This document shows, piece after piece, positions 10,926 through 22,380 of a stretch of DNA of 64,000 nucleotides; the stretch's first letter is position 1; each line of letters begins with the position of its first letter. This DNA is from Aradus depressus (lineage: Eukaryota > Arthropoda > Insecta > Hemiptera > Aradidae), in contig OY759218.1 in NCBI GenBank assembly GCA_963662175.1, forward strand, positions 15,776,480 to 15,840,479. Direction: 5' to 3'. The position numbers were made by a program, and so were the translations under genes. The notes under the pieces are model-generated. The model saw only the letters and a list, made by a program, of their open reading frames with translations, was not told where the DNA came from and did not search any database.

Positions 10926-11361
10926 AGTGTTTATTTTAATTTTTTTATTTACAAATATATATTTACAATTGTATAAAAATAAATATAACAAACAAATGTG
11001 CTAATAGAAAGATAATGGAAATGTCAAAAGGGGAGAAATCACCCAGTGGTGATATTCCCTAGTCACTGATTTCCTCTCATTTGTAACTAATCACTGTCAC
11101 TGCTGCTGCTAAGGAGGTCTCTAGGCCATTGACGCTTAAGCCGTCGTTGGGGAAGTATGGCAAAATTAAGGGCACAGTAGATTATTGTGGGAACTAATAA
11201 GGGAAAATAATTTTTTACACTTGAATTTAGCGACTTCGGTGAATAAAAAAGGTACGTTCCTCAGATCACAAAGAGCGAAATATAAAGACAAAATATATGT
11301 ATGAATTTATAAATTAACAAATAACAAAACGGTAAATATCAAATTACAAATTTAATTTGTA

Positions 11362-11745
11362 TGCATCACTATCTAATTTTAAGTGTGGCGCCGCAGGTAC
11401 GTATGTCTCACTATCTAATTTTAAATGCGTCGCCGCAGGTATGTATGCATCACACTATCCAACTAGAAGTGCGGCGCCGCAGGTACGCTAGCATCACACT
11501 ATCTAATTTTAAATGCGGCGCCGCAGGTACGTATGCCACACTATTTAATTGTAAGTGCGTCGCCGCAGGTACGCTAGCATCACACAATCTAATTTTAGTG
11601 CGGCGCCGCAGGTATGAATGCATCACAGTATCTAACTGGAAATGCGGCGCCGCAGGTATGAATGCATCACACTATCTAATTTCAAGTGCGGCGCAGCAGG
11701 TACGTTTGCATCACACTATCTAACTAGAAGTGTGGTGCTGCATGT
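11362..11745 (+). repeat. GC-rich 42-44 bp minisatellite, 9 copies
   Basis: The core CGGCGCCGCAGGTA recurs with CCGCAGGT at 11391, 11433, 11477, 11521, 11563, 11606, 11650 and a variant at 11694, plus a decayed ninth. Each unit couples GGCGCC palindrome text to an AT-rich 'CATCACACTATCTAATTTTA'. The 120-codon frame across it is a by-product of the repeat. Confidence 0.9.
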
Positions 11746-12139
11746 GTGGTGCTCAGTTATTTTTCTCTACTCCTTCATCGTTTTTTTCCACCTCAACAGG
11801 TTGAGTTATTCTTTGACGTTCAAATCAATGACCGTTTGGAATAATTAACGAGGAGGCGGTCGTGACCCTTTACATTTTCATATTTCTATATTGTATTCAA
11901 TGTTATGGATTTGTTTGAATTGTGGTCGAGTTTTGTTTTCGTTCATATTTCCCTGTTGTTTTTAAATATTTAAGTCCCCTCATCAAATGTAATACTTGAA
12001 AATGATTGCCTCAGACAAAAAAAAAATAAAAAATACAATTTAATTTCAATTATCCGAAATAATTCATGGCAAAAGTGACTTGAAAAGTCCAAAATTCGGA
12101 TTATTGGATTAATGAGAAAATTGAAAAAAGTGGTCGCTG

Positions 12140-12290
12140 AAGCACCTGCAATGTACTTCCCCAGAATGTTCGCTCTCTTTCCATCACCAATCCGTATCAA
12201 TAGTTGACTTACACAGAGACTTCTGAATTCTCCTGCTTTTGTGTTGTTGATTCGTTCATTTCGTGGCAGTTATTGAAGTTTCTATAAATT
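12140..12290 (-). repeat. Family A right-end fragment
   Basis: 'GCAATGTACTTCCCCAGAA' near 12149, then the right-terminal segment to about 12290. Confidence 0.65.
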
Positions 12291-12449
12291 ACTGTTCTGG
12301 TTAAGTTGTTCAGCATCATTACATTTTTGTATCGCACTTTTTTTAGTATTTATTTTCTAATTTTTTTATTTCTGTAGTATAGGGAAGTATTGTAAACGTG
12401 CAAAAATACGAGATCGAGTTTTCAACAGTTTTTCAGGTTTCAAGGTCAT

Positions 12450-13186
12450 TTTCAATTTGGTAAAATTAGGCAATTAGGTATATTTATTTTCAATGATACT
12501 TTATTTAATTTCTTTAGACGTTTCGACTTACAAGTCATTTTCAAGTCTAAAAAACAAATTCCATTTAATAATAACTACATAAAAATTTTTGATTGTCATA
12601 TTACTATTAGATAGTATATGTATATACTATTTTTTACATACAATATTACAAAGAAAGACAGATAAGGACACCCAAATACAGATTGATCATCATTTATTTT
12701 TCCATTCCTATATTCTACAACAGGAATGTCCTCAATTTTATATATTATTTCACATTTATCCAAAATAAAACCTTACATCTTTCAAAAAAAATATATTAAA
12801 AATAAAACCTTTAGCCATGTTATAACTTACTCTAATATATATTTATTTATTTATCTATTTTTAATATTGTTTTTGTTTTTTTTGAAAGATGTAAGGTTTT
12901 ATTTTAGATAAATGTGAAATAATATATAAATTTGACGAAATTCCTGTTGTAGAATATAGAAATCGAAAAATAAATTATGATCAATCTGTATTTGGGTGAG
13001 TCTTTATCTGTCTTTCTTTGTAATATTGTATATAAAAAATAGTTATGAAAATCAAAAATTTTAATGTTGTTATTATTAAATGGAATTTGTTTTTTAGAAT
13101 TGAAAATGACTTGTAAGTAGAAACGTCTAAGGAAATTAAATAAAGTATCATTGAAAATAAATATACCTAATTTTACCAAATTGAAA
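12450..13186. mobile_element. Foldback element A, about 330-350 bp inverted arms
   Basis: The left arm (12450 to about 12803) and right arm (about 12857 to 13186) are near-perfect inverted repeats: 'CAATTTGGTAAAATTAGG' at 12453 answers 'CCTAATTTTACCAAATTG' at 13166, and 'AAAACCTTACATCTTTC' at 12767 answers 'GAAAGATGTAAGGTTTT' at 12885. The spacer is about 50 bp of AT-rich DNA. Both arms hold the CTTGAAAATGACTTGTAAGT(C/A)GAAACG-type hairpin. No transposase is visible. A transcript would fold into a long hairpin RNA. Confidence 0.85.
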
Positions 13187-13340
13187 AATCAAAAATAGGT
13201 AAGATATTATTAAATTCATATTCATTTATAGTCATCTGAATAAGTTTTGTCCATTTTCGCGTTGATGTTTCCGAGGGGATGACTCGTATGTGATCGGAAA
13301 TTTGTTATACCAATCCATTTTTTCAGATCACTCTCTTCCC

Positions 13341-13369
13341 CCCCCCCCCCCCCCCCCCCATATAACTAA

Positions 13370-13405
<36 letters not shown>

Positions 13406-13475
13406 CAATGTAAATTCTAAACAAGTTTTTTGCTTTTATTTTCACTATATATATATATATATATACAGATCGCAA
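13341..13475. repeat. Poly-C tract and (TA)n microsatellites
   Basis: About 20 C from 13340, then (TA)n at 13373-13402 and 13447-13466. Confidence 0.9.
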
Positions 13476-14290
13476 AAAAATCAAAAACTTAAATTTATCT
13501 AATGTAGGTATTTTATTAATTCCGAAATATTGGCCCTTTTTGGTCTCATTCTATTTAATTTATTTTTTCTTTATTTAGAAATACAATATTTTATCCATCA
13601 GGACATTTTCAAGTACAAACTCAAAAATATTACATATATATGAACGTATAAAAATTAACATTGTTAGTTTAATATCAAATGTAAATCTTGTTTCTCTTAC
13701 TTACATTATAACATCTTCATTTCTTGTTATGCTATGAAAAATTATTTTTTATAACATAGCGTGTCCAAATGTAACATATATTTCCAACATCTTAATTATG
13801 CTTCTGTAAAAAAGTATTTCCAAAAATCTTACTTATAATTATTGAAATTATTCAACATATTAACAATATTTGGAATTATTAAAATACCTACATTAAATGA
13901 AAATAAGGTCTCTAAAAATCGTATATATTGATATGAATTGTGGCTTAAATTTATTGTGGAAAATGCCAATTTAATACCAGGGTGGGGACTTGAAATTTGC
14001 TATATGAGTATCATTTCATGATTTTTGACCAGGTTCAAAAATGTTTTATTTGTGGACAGAACAAAAAATGTATCCATCAGTTTCAATTAAAAATCTCCAT
14101 TTTCTATGGGATTTAGCAAGTTTATTTTATCAAAATGCTTTCAGATTAAATTATGATTGATTGCTTTTTGATAAGTGGATTTTCAAAGTTAATCAAACCA
14201 TCATGAAAATTTGTTTATCAATAGATTTGAAATCAATCGTTTAAAATTGATTGAGATAGGAAAATAAATAAATATATACTCAATTCCATG
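13476..14290. other. AT-rich DNA without recognised gene
   Basis: 'TTTATCCATCAGGACATTTTCAAG' near 13590 resembles a decayed member of the hairpin motif. Otherwise nothing is recognised. Confidence 0.4.
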
Positions 14291-14294
14291 CCAA

Positions 14295-14715
14295 AAAGTT
14301 GTCAGTGAATAACCCAGCACGAATTAATCTAACTATGTTTTCCTTCTATGGCTAAAAATCAATAGTTGACTTATGTAAGGGCTTCTAAATCCTCTTACTA
14401 AATTTTGGGTCGAAACATTCATTACATCGGCAGTTATTGCAATTTTTAAGTTGAGTTCCCCTTCGACAGATACCGCTGAAAATTAGTTTGTGTCGTCCTT
14501 ATAGGGCCTTATGGCATATGAAATTACATGTCCATACATTCATTATATTGACAGATATTAGAGTTTTCCTGTTAAGCCCCATTCTACTTTTGTGTGGCCG
14601 ATTTGGCTGAAAATCAATAGGTGTAGTCCTTAAGTGATTCTGGATACACGTATACAATTTTGGGTTGATATATTCATTCTGCTTGGTGTTAAAAGTGATC
14701 ATACTCTCACAGCCA
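14295..14715 (-). repeat. Family A copy, minus
   Basis: Right end 'GTCAGTGAATAACCCAGCAC' followed by three reverse monomers ('GAAACATTCATTACATCGGC' at 14412, then near 14535 and 14668). Confidence 0.7.
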
Positions 14716-14756
14716 GACACAACAGTGATTAGGAATTTTTGGAGGTTGTTGTGAGC

Positions 14757-16406
14757 GTGCTGTATTTAATAAAAGACACATAGCTGTTGTCCACTCACTA
14801 GTTTATTTTGCAAAGCCAGCTTTCAGACTAATGAGACCATCTTCAGTGCTAACTCTACAATTGGCAGGTAAAACTTAAAAATAATAAAAATATGTGTATA
14901 TATATATATATATTGTGATAGCCGTTGCGTGGGGTTTATTTAATTAATTATTCTTTAACTTGGGTTCGCCAGCTATATAAAACTCCATTCTCAGGGTTAT
15001 TTTTGTAGGTCCTTTGAATGGCCAACAAAGTCGCAAATTTCAGTAGGGAAAGGCAAATAGGTGATAAATCATCATAAATAATTGTTCACTTATTAGTGTT
15101 AAAAAAAAATATTATGACATTTTTATTTTCATTTTAAAATTATACAACAGGTTACACAGTGAACAAATTGGATATTAAGTGCAATTGTCCTTCTACATAT
15201 AAAAAAAGTTTATTGAATTTATTTTTAAAATTTTAAACACTTGTTCATTTAATTTTCCTTTACGCATTTATTTATATTTTTATTTATTATTACTTATATT
15301 TATTTATTTATTTATTTATTTATAGTTATTTAAATGTTTATTTATAATTTTTTCTAAAGTTATAATGGTATGGTTGAAAAACAGGTTACTCATCCTTAGT
15401 TGAGAATCTATGAGGATAGGGCAGTCTTCCCTTAAATCGTGATTGCAACGCCATGCTTTCAATCCCATCATATCTCGTGTATCGTGGTTCCCTCAGCCAA
15501 TCATATGATGTGTTTAAACCATAAATGCTGCTGCGGTCTTAAAGCTGTAATCAGGGTCCATGCAGAATGACTATTAATAATATACTTATATATATATATA
15601 TATATTAATAAACCTAAACTGTGAGACCAAATCTTTCAAAAAAGATTTGTGTTTTAACAAAATACAGTGTAAACTCTATATAGCGACACTTAAGGGACTG
15701 CGCATTTTATGGCGTTATTGAGAGTTGTCGTTAAATGAAGAGAAGAAAAATCAATACATATTACATTACATTTAATAGTATTTTACTATTATAATATGTA
15801 TTTACTAATAAAGTATAAAATTTACAAACAACAAACATTAATATTGATACAAATAACAACGCTTATTGTGTATAGTCTGTTATCTTCGTCTGACGTTTTT
15901 TGCTGCTCCAGTATTTTAAGATAATCACAACAAACAAAAGAACGAATTTCTTAGAATCTTCGGTACGTATGATGCCGACAGTCGAGGTAAATACGTACTA
16001 GACAATAAAGCAACAAAATAACAAAAAAAGAACTTACACAGCTGCAGTTCTTATTAATTTCGGCAACTTGAAAGTACTGTTTATTGCTTAGTAATTGTTG
16101 TCGTTATTTAGAGTGGGTGTGATGTTACATAGAGTGTATCATTGTATGGACAACAAGGTAAACCAACCAGATTCAAGTAATTTCGATGTTTTAGGGAGTT
16201 TGTCGTTAAATCGAGTGGCGTTAAATCGAGTTTACACTATATATATTTTATTTATTTTATTTTGTATGCACATATTTTTTTTAATTTTAACTTTTACCTG
16301 TCAATTGTAGAGTTAGCACTGAAGATGGTCTCATTAGACTGAAAGCTGGCTTTGAAAAATAAACTCGTGAGTGGACAACAGCTCTGTGTCTTTTATTAAA
16401 CAACAC
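14757..16406. mobile_element. Element with about 125-bp terminal inverted repeats, non-autonomous
   Basis: The left TIR (14757 to about 14880) and right TIR (about 16282-16406) match inverted: 'TTTAATAAAAGACACA', 'GCTGTTGTCCACTCAC', 'AGCCAGCTTTCAGACTAATG'. Each TIR contains a CTGAAGA-stem-GAAAG hairpin (14820-14846 minus, 16319-16345 plus). The interior is unassigned AT-rich DNA plus the pogo-like MITE at 15665. No coding capacity seen and no clear target duplication. Confidence 0.75.
15665..16239. mobile_element. Pogo/Tigger-like MITE, copy 1
   Basis: Starts CAGTGTAAACTC right after TA (15663-15664) and ends GAGTTTACACTA before TA (16240-16241). The subterminal 'GTCGTTAAAT' occurs near both ends. 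TA target choice and CAGTGTAAAC-type ends suit the pogo branch of Tc1/mariner. Non-coding. It sits inside the element with 125-bp TIRs. Compared with copy 2 it lacks a block of about 80 bp. Confidence 0.8.
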
Positions 16407-16419
16407 AAAGACTGTTTTT

Positions 16420-16830
16420 ATAATTTTTTGGAATCGGGAAATTCCGGTGAAAGCTGAATTTTGGGCCGATTACATAACTGCCGATGTAATCAACACAATA
16501 TGTATTCAGTATGTGTATGCATAACTCCACAAGGACGACACCTATCGATTTTCTGCCAAATCAGCCAAAGGCGGGGGAGGTTAGTACCAAAACTCAAATA
16601 TCTGCCGATGTAATGAATGTATTAACACGAAATTTCATAAATTAATTTAAAACCCCACATAGACGACAGCCGGAAACGGAATTCAAAATAATGACAGTGT
16701 AACATATGTATCGACACGAAATTTAGTATGTGATTTCAGAAGTGCCTGTATCGGGTTTTATAGGGAGGGCAAAATCTTAATTGATTCATTCGTGCTGGGG
16801 AAGTTCGTTGCCGGTGATTCAACGACTTTT
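16420..16830 (+). repeat. Family A copy
   Basis: Monomers from 'CCGATTACATAACTGCCGAT' near 16468 through GTGCTGGGGAAGTTCGTTGC at about 16791 and 'CGGTGATTCAACG' plus T-run. Confidence 0.8.
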
Positions 16831-17299
16831 TGAACTGTGGTCTCTTTTCGCCTAAAGCTCATTTTATGGAAAATGAACAAGAGATAGGTTTGCAAAAAGT
16901 GGGAATATAAGCTCCATGGAGAATGAAATACAATAAAAGTGGGGGGACTGCTCCCTCCAAATAGCCTCAGAGACATAACCTATAAATTATTGTTCTTGTT
17001 ACGTTGTGGCAGCATCATTACGTTATTGTATCGCACCCTTTACAGTATTTCTTTTTTTTATACCTATAGTATAGGGAAAATAGTAATCTTGCGAAAATCC
17101 GAGATGGCGTTTTTAACGGATATCAAGGTCCTCTGAATATTTTTTTATTTTCGCGTTGATGTCTAACTGCATTTGATTGGAAATTTATGTTATACACACA
17201 TTTTGTGTGAGCGCTCTAACGCAGAAAGAAGTCACATACTTTAGAAAAAGAAAAATATAGTTCTTTCCCTCGCAAGTAATATATTTAGGGTGAGTGCTA

Positions 17300-17735
17300 T
17301 CGGTTGGACAACCATCCTAGTTATTAAAGTTTTTGAGTTAAGCCTATCCCCTAATCCCCCCTACCCTCTCCGCGGATTTGGCTGAAAATCGATATGTGAT
17401 CTCCTTATAGGGTTCAGGTCACACATATAAAATTTCATGTCGATACATTCATTCTATCAGCAGTCATTAGAGTTTTTTTGTTAAGCCTCCCCTTTCTTCC
17501 CTTTAGTTGGTTTGGCAGAAAATCAATAGGTGTCGCCAATATAGGGTTCTGAATTTACATATAAAATTGCTTGTTGATACATTTATTCTATCGGGAGTTA
17601 TCGACACACAGACAGACATTTTTCTTTTTCATATTCGGAATTTGGAGGTCGGAAAACATGAAATTTCGTTGAAAACTCCGCATCAAATTTTTTGACCGAT
17701 TACATAACTTACCCCATACTTCGTGTAGCTGGGGA
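17300..17735 (-). repeat. Family A copy, left end intact
   Basis: Three reverse monomers, then the reverse left block ending TACTTCGTGTAGCTGGGG at about 17717-17734 and an A-run. Confidence 0.8.
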
Positions 17736-17749
17736 AGAAAAAAAAGTAA

Positions 17750-18180
17750 CAATAATAGTAATAATATAAGAGTTGGGATGTGTTGGGCCAAGGGACCTAG
17801 GAACTCAGGATGGAGTGATGTGATAGGAGGGGAGGTGTGGTGATGTAATGAGAGGTCATTTTCCACTTGAACTATTCTTGGTCCGCTGGCTCTGCTACAT
17901 TATCGGTAGTCCCTGCTGGGGTTTGTGGACTCTAGTCTGTACTAAGGTACGCCTCCCCCAAACAGTTCAGCTAATTACCCTAGTTACATGTTGATGCACT
18001 CCCCATTCTGATGTACACACAGTTCCTGTCATTCAAAACATTTTACGGAGAAAAATATATTCTTGCGGCAAGTTTAACATTCTCGTGGTAAGAAAAAATG
18101 TTCTTCGGCAAAGCAAATTTCTTCTTGCGACAAAAAAGTTTTATTCTGTATTTTGTGTCGGCGATAGGGAATAGTAGACA
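17750..18180. other. Unassigned intervening DNA
   Basis: Slightly richer in GC near 17880-18000, then imperfect TTCTTGCGGCAAG / TTCTCGTGGTAAG / TTCTTCGGCAAAG repeats at 18060-18125. No frame recognised. Confidence 0.4.
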
Positions 18181-18893
18181 CCACTACTCTAGGTGATAGG
18201 GAATATATATATGTGGTGGGCTGGTGTTTTACACCTAGGGACCTAAGCATCCAGTGCTCTTATCCCTTCCCTGGAAGCGCTTTTTATATTTTATACTTAC
18301 ACTGTACTTATACTACCTGAACCAAGCCCTTCATGGAGTGCTCAGTCTCCCAGTTTCCTTAATGAACCTGAGAATGCTCTCATAGTCCAATCGTCTAAAG
18401 TCTTCCTCTGCTATTACATCTCTACCAAAGATGCGGAATCTCATTCGCGCATATCCCGAGCAGATGCCCAGGAAGTGTGCCGCCGTTTCGTCTTCTTCCC
18501 CACATCTATCGCAGGTAGGACTGTCCTTGACTCCCACAGTGTGTAGGTGTCTATTGAACGGACCATGTTCTGTGAGAACTCCAGTCAGTTGCCTAAGCTC
18601 GTTCTTTTTGAGGTTCAGGATCCCGTCTTTCAGAACTCTGGACTCCCCTCCCAGGATCATCTTCGACTGCCTGCATGTGGTCTTTTCTCTCCAAGTACGC
18701 TCCAAAAGGTCCTTAGTCCATTCTTTGATTCGGGTTCGGTATGTCTCCCGAGATATTCCCAGCACCGGCTCTGGCCCCATAAAAGGTTTACTTGAACCAG
18801 GTGATAGGGAATAGTAGACACCACTAGGTGATAGGGAATAGTAGTAGACACCACTAGGTGATAGGGAATAGTAGTAGACACCACTAGGTGATT
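18175..18893. repeat. Minisatellite (AGGTGATAGGGAATAGTAGACACCACT) split by a retrotransposon
   Basis: Units with AGGTGATAGGGAAT and AGACACCACT lie at about 18168-18205 and again at 18799-18893 (three to four copies, 27-30 bp). The non-LTR fragment lies between them. AGGTGATAGGGAAT borders both sides and could be a 14-bp target duplication, or simply array units. Confidence 0.8.
18331..18780 (-). pseudogene. Non-LTR retrotransposon ORF2 C-terminus (RNase H end and Cys/His tail), 5' truncated
   Basis: An open minus-strand frame of 149 codons. It begins GPEPVLGIS, text typical just after the RNase H domain of I/Loa-like non-LTR elements. It continues to LRQLTGVLTEHGPFNRHLHT (near residue 62) and the Cys/His motif CDRCGEEDETAAHFLGIC (about residues 91-108), then R..R..G. 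This tail is known from ORF2 proteins of these retrotransposons, where it follows RNase H. The remaining about 135 bp to the left are the 3' UTR, ending in a (TA)n tail. RT and endonuclease are missing, as in a 5'-truncated insertion. The open frame suggests it is younger than the 415-1015 copy. Confidence 0.8.
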
Positions 18894-19074
18894 CTCTCGA
18901 TGAGAATAGAGTTTTACTACCTACCCAAGCTATACAAAGTGTGATGAATGTTTTTTAATTTAATTCTGTAAGAAGATAATGTCAAGAAGATGTCTTCTTG
19001 ACACAAGAATATAGTTTTCTCCGTGTTCCCGGTCCGTACAAGATCCTGTCATAATTTAAGTCGTCGATGTAACT

Positions 19075-19555
19075 TCTGTAACCTCATACTAAATGTGTAG
19101 ATACATTCATTACATTGGCTTACTGGGGTTTTTAAGTTGAGCACCCACCTGATCCCTCCTTTCCCTTTGACCGATTTATCTGAGAATATGTGTAGTCCAT
19201 ATGGGGTTCTGAATTACATAAATGTTCGTGTCGATACATTCATTCTGTCGGGAGTCATCGTTTTCACAGGCATGTAATTTTTTTTACTATCCCAGCTAGA
19301 CGAAGTTATGTAATCATTCAGAAAATCTATGTTGAGTTTTGACAGGAATTTCATGTTTTTCCTCTCCTGATTCCAAAAATGAAAAACAAATTGCTCTTTG
19401 TTACACGCAAACAGCTTGTGAACACGATAACTCCCGATAGATTGAATGTATCGACACAAAATTTTATATACGTATCCAGAACCCTATAGGGACGACACCT
19501 ATTGATTTTCAGCCAAATTGGTTATAGGTAAAGGGGGATTAGAGCGGGGCTTAAC
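19075..19555. repeat. Family A: minus copy joined to plus copy
   Basis: Minus monomers at 19075-19275 ('CGATACATTCATTCTGTC'), then a plus left block from 'CCCAGCTAGACGAAGTTATG' at about 19291 to 19555. The two meet head to head at an A/T-rich run near 19280. Confidence 0.7.
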
Positions 19556-19559
19556 ACTA

Positions 19560-20060
19560 TTTCATAAATAAATTCAACCGACCCACAGATCCCAAAAATG
19601 AAAAACCGACAATGTACTTCCTCACAAAGAATTAATTAACTAATATTAACTAATAAATAATCTTTTCGCTCTACCTCCAAAACCAGTCGACCGTTTGAAC
19701 TAATATTCAACAGTTGACTTACGAAAGGGCTGCTAAATCCTCACACCAAATTTTGTGATGATAAATTCATTATATCGGCAGTTATTGGGGTTTTTACCCC
19801 CCCCCCCCTCTTTCGCCGATTTGATTGAAAATAACAGGTGTTGTTTTTATATGGTTCTGGATAAACATAAAAAATTTCGTGTCGATACATTCATTATCTA
19901 TCGGGAGTCATTGTGTTCACAAACACACAGACGCACAGACTTTTTTTTCATATTTGGGATCTGGAGGTCGGAAAGTATGAAATTCCGTTGAAAACTCCGC
20001 ATCGAATTTTTGACCGATTACATAACTTCCCCTATACTTTGTATAGCTGGGGAAGTAAAA
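19560..20060 (-). repeat. Family A: plus stub joined to complete minus copy
   Basis: A short plus fragment ending 'CCCAAAAATGAAAA' (19588-19601) is followed at once by the minus right end 'CCGACAATGTACTTCC'. The minus copy ends with TATACTTTGTATAGCTGGGG and an A-run near 20055. Confidence 0.8.
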
Positions 20061-20114
20061 AAAAACTGCGTATGTGCGTGTATACACCATGAAATTTTAC
20101 ATGGCTCTCCATTA

Positions 20115-20759
20115 GGGTGGTCGTAAAAAGTAAAAAGTTCTATTTTTCAAAGTCCCCATTCAAATTCTTGCGTAGTTTGACGAAAAAAAATGTTGTGAAT
20201 TTTTTCAGATTTTTTTGAATGAATTAACCTGGCCCTGTGGGCGGTCAAAGTTTAACACGTGTTTTAAATGGGGTTTTTGGTTTTTTACATATTTTTAAGT
20301 GAAGGTCTTAGTATTTTTAATATAATAATCTAAAAATACATGGATTATGGGTTTTCGGGGTCGCTGAAAACGAATTTCATATTAAAAAATTAATAATTCA
20401 TTAAAATGAATCATCGATTCGAAAAATTTTATAATTTTCGTCAATTTTTGAACGAGATTTTTGGGAAATGTGACTGTCAAAAAAATTTTTTTAATATGAA
20501 ATTCGTTTTTAGCGACCCCGAAAACCCATAATCCATGTATTTTTAGATTTTTATATTAAAAATACTAAGACCTACACTTAAAAATATGTAAATGTTCAAA
20601 AACCCCATTTAAAACACGTGTTAAACTTTGACCGCCCACAGGGCCAGGTTAATTCATTCAAAAAAATCTGAAAAAATTCACAAAATTTTTTTTCGTCAAA
20701 CTACACAAGAATTTGGATGGGGACTTTGAAAAATCGAACTTTACTTTTTACGACCACCC
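20115..20759. mobile_element. Foldback element B (palindromic MITE, TA target)
   Basis: GGGTGGTCGTAAAAAGTAAA at the left is answered by TTTACTTTTTACGACCACCC at the right, each next to TA (20113-20114, 20760-20761). Arms are about 260 bp with a centre near 20370-20500. Landmarks present in both arms are 'GGGCGGTCAAAGTTTAACAC' / 'GTGTTAAACTTTGACCGCCC' and 'CGGGGTCGCTGAAAACGAAT' / 'ATTCGTTTTTAGCGACCCCG'. TA flanks suggest Tc1/mariner mobilisation. No coding sequence. Confidence 0.9.
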
Positions 20760-20774
20760 TACTATCCATAAACG

Positions 20775-21090
20775 GACGGTCTAACGATTTTCAACTAAAT
20801 CGGCCGAATGGAAGGGGGGCAATAGAAGGGAGGAATTACATCGGCGTTATTAGGGTTGTTGAGTTCCAATCCCTTCCCCTTGCCCGATTCAGCTGAAAAT
20901 CAAGTGGTCCTTATTGGATTCTGGACACAGATATTAAATTCGCATGGATACATTCATTCTATTGAGAGTAACCACATTCACAGTCAGGCAATTAGTTTTT
21001 CATAATTGGAATCAGGTCACAAAAACTCTACATCGCATTTCTAACCATTTACATAACTTGCCGTATACTTCGTATAGGGGAAGTAAAATG
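20775..21090 (-). repeat. Family A fragments
   Basis: A short plus monomer piece, then a minus copy ending 'CCGTATACTTCGTATAGGGG' near 21060-21080. Confidence 0.65.
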
Positions 21091-21232
21091 ACCACCATAC
21101 AGATCTCGGGAAGAATGAAGTTGGGTCCACACTAAATATGTTATAACAATATTTATTTATTAAGACATCTATATTTTTGTATTTGATATTTACCGTATTG
21201 ATGTATTTTTTTTATTGTGTTTTAACAAAATA

Positions 21233-21881
21233 CAGTGTAAACTCTATATAACGACACTTACGGGACTGCGCATTTTATGGCATTATTGAGAGTTGTCGTT
21301 AAATGGAGAGAAGAAATATCAATACATATTACATTACATTTAATAGTATTTTACTATTATAATATGTATTTACTAATAAAGTATAACAACAAACATTAAT
21401 ATTAATACAAATAACAAGGCTTATTGCGTATAGTCTGTTATCTTTGACGTTTTTTTGCTGCTCCAGTATTTTAATAGTATTTTCTTATGTATTTTATTCA
21501 TATCTTGGGATACTGTGGGATCAACTTGGTTATACAAAAAGTCTAGCAGCCGATGTAAACACGTGCAAGGTAATCACAACAAACAAAAGAACGAATATCT
21601 TAGAATCTTCGGTACGTATGATGCCGACAGTCGAGTTAAATACGTGCTAGACAATAAATCAAGAAAAGAACGTATACAGCTACAGTTCTTATTAATTTCG
21701 ACAACTTGATAGTACTGTATATTGCTTAGTAATGACGTATTGTTGTCGTTATTTAGAGTGGGTGTGATGCTATGTAGAGTGTATCATTGTATGGACAAGG
21801 TAAACCAACCAGATTCAAGTAATTTCGAAGTTTTATTGAGTTTGTCGTTAAATCGAATGATGTTAAATGGAGTTTACACTG
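21233..21881. mobile_element. Pogo/Tigger-like MITE, copy 2 (longer)
   Basis: CAGTGTAAACTC follows TA at 21231-21232 and GGAGTTTACACTG precedes TA at 21882-21883. It aligns with copy 1 along most of its length ('GGGACTGCGCATTTTATGGC', 'TCTTCGGTACGTATGATGCC') and has an extra block near 21468-21560. The 15 bp outside the left end (GTGTTTTAACAAAATA) is shared with copy 1. Confidence 0.85.
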
Positions 21882-21989
21882 TATGTGTACTTATTTATTC
21901 GAGCTTACAAAATTTACTTTTGATAGCAGGGGTTTTGCAGACAGGAAAAAGTTTACAAACATAAAAGTACACTACGTACGTTAGTTATC

Positions 21990-22380
21990 TGGTTATTAGA
22001 ACTCATGCCCGGGATTTACCTTCGAAATTATTGCGCCTACTACTAGAGCGCTCTTTCGTCGATCTAGTGAACTCTACAGTTCGTCCTCAATTTGCCTATT
22101 CAGGTTTATTCACCTAGGGTAGGGGTCTTTAACGAGAACCTTACATCGTACACTCTGGGGATCCTAGGCCGATTTGGCTAAATATCTTTAGGTACTGTTT
22201 TTATGGGAATTCGGACAAATATAAAATTTCGTGTCGATAAATTCATTCTATCGGCAGTTATTAGAGTTTTTGTGTTAAGCCTTATTAAGTAAAACCGAAG
22301 GGTCTCGACCGGGTTTCGAACCCGCGATCTTGAGCTCAGTAGCCCAATAAACAACCTCTGAGTTACCAGCGCCCTCACTA
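21990..22380 (-). repeat. SINE family 1 copy containing a family A fragment
   Basis: The SINE tail (minus) runs from 'ACTCATGCCCGGG' at about 21999 to about 22160, and the tRNA-like head is at 22277-22380 ('GGTTTCGAACCCGCGATC', the complement of the B box). Between them, 22165-22272 is family A monomer text. Confidence 0.75.

Noticed and set aside
11361..11723. 120-codon ORF
   Set aside because: Lies wholly within the 43-bp minisatellite and has no independent support.
18431..18814. Plus-strand ORFs of 127 and 82 codons
   Set aside because: Shadows of the minus-strand retrotransposon frame with its clear Cys/His motif.
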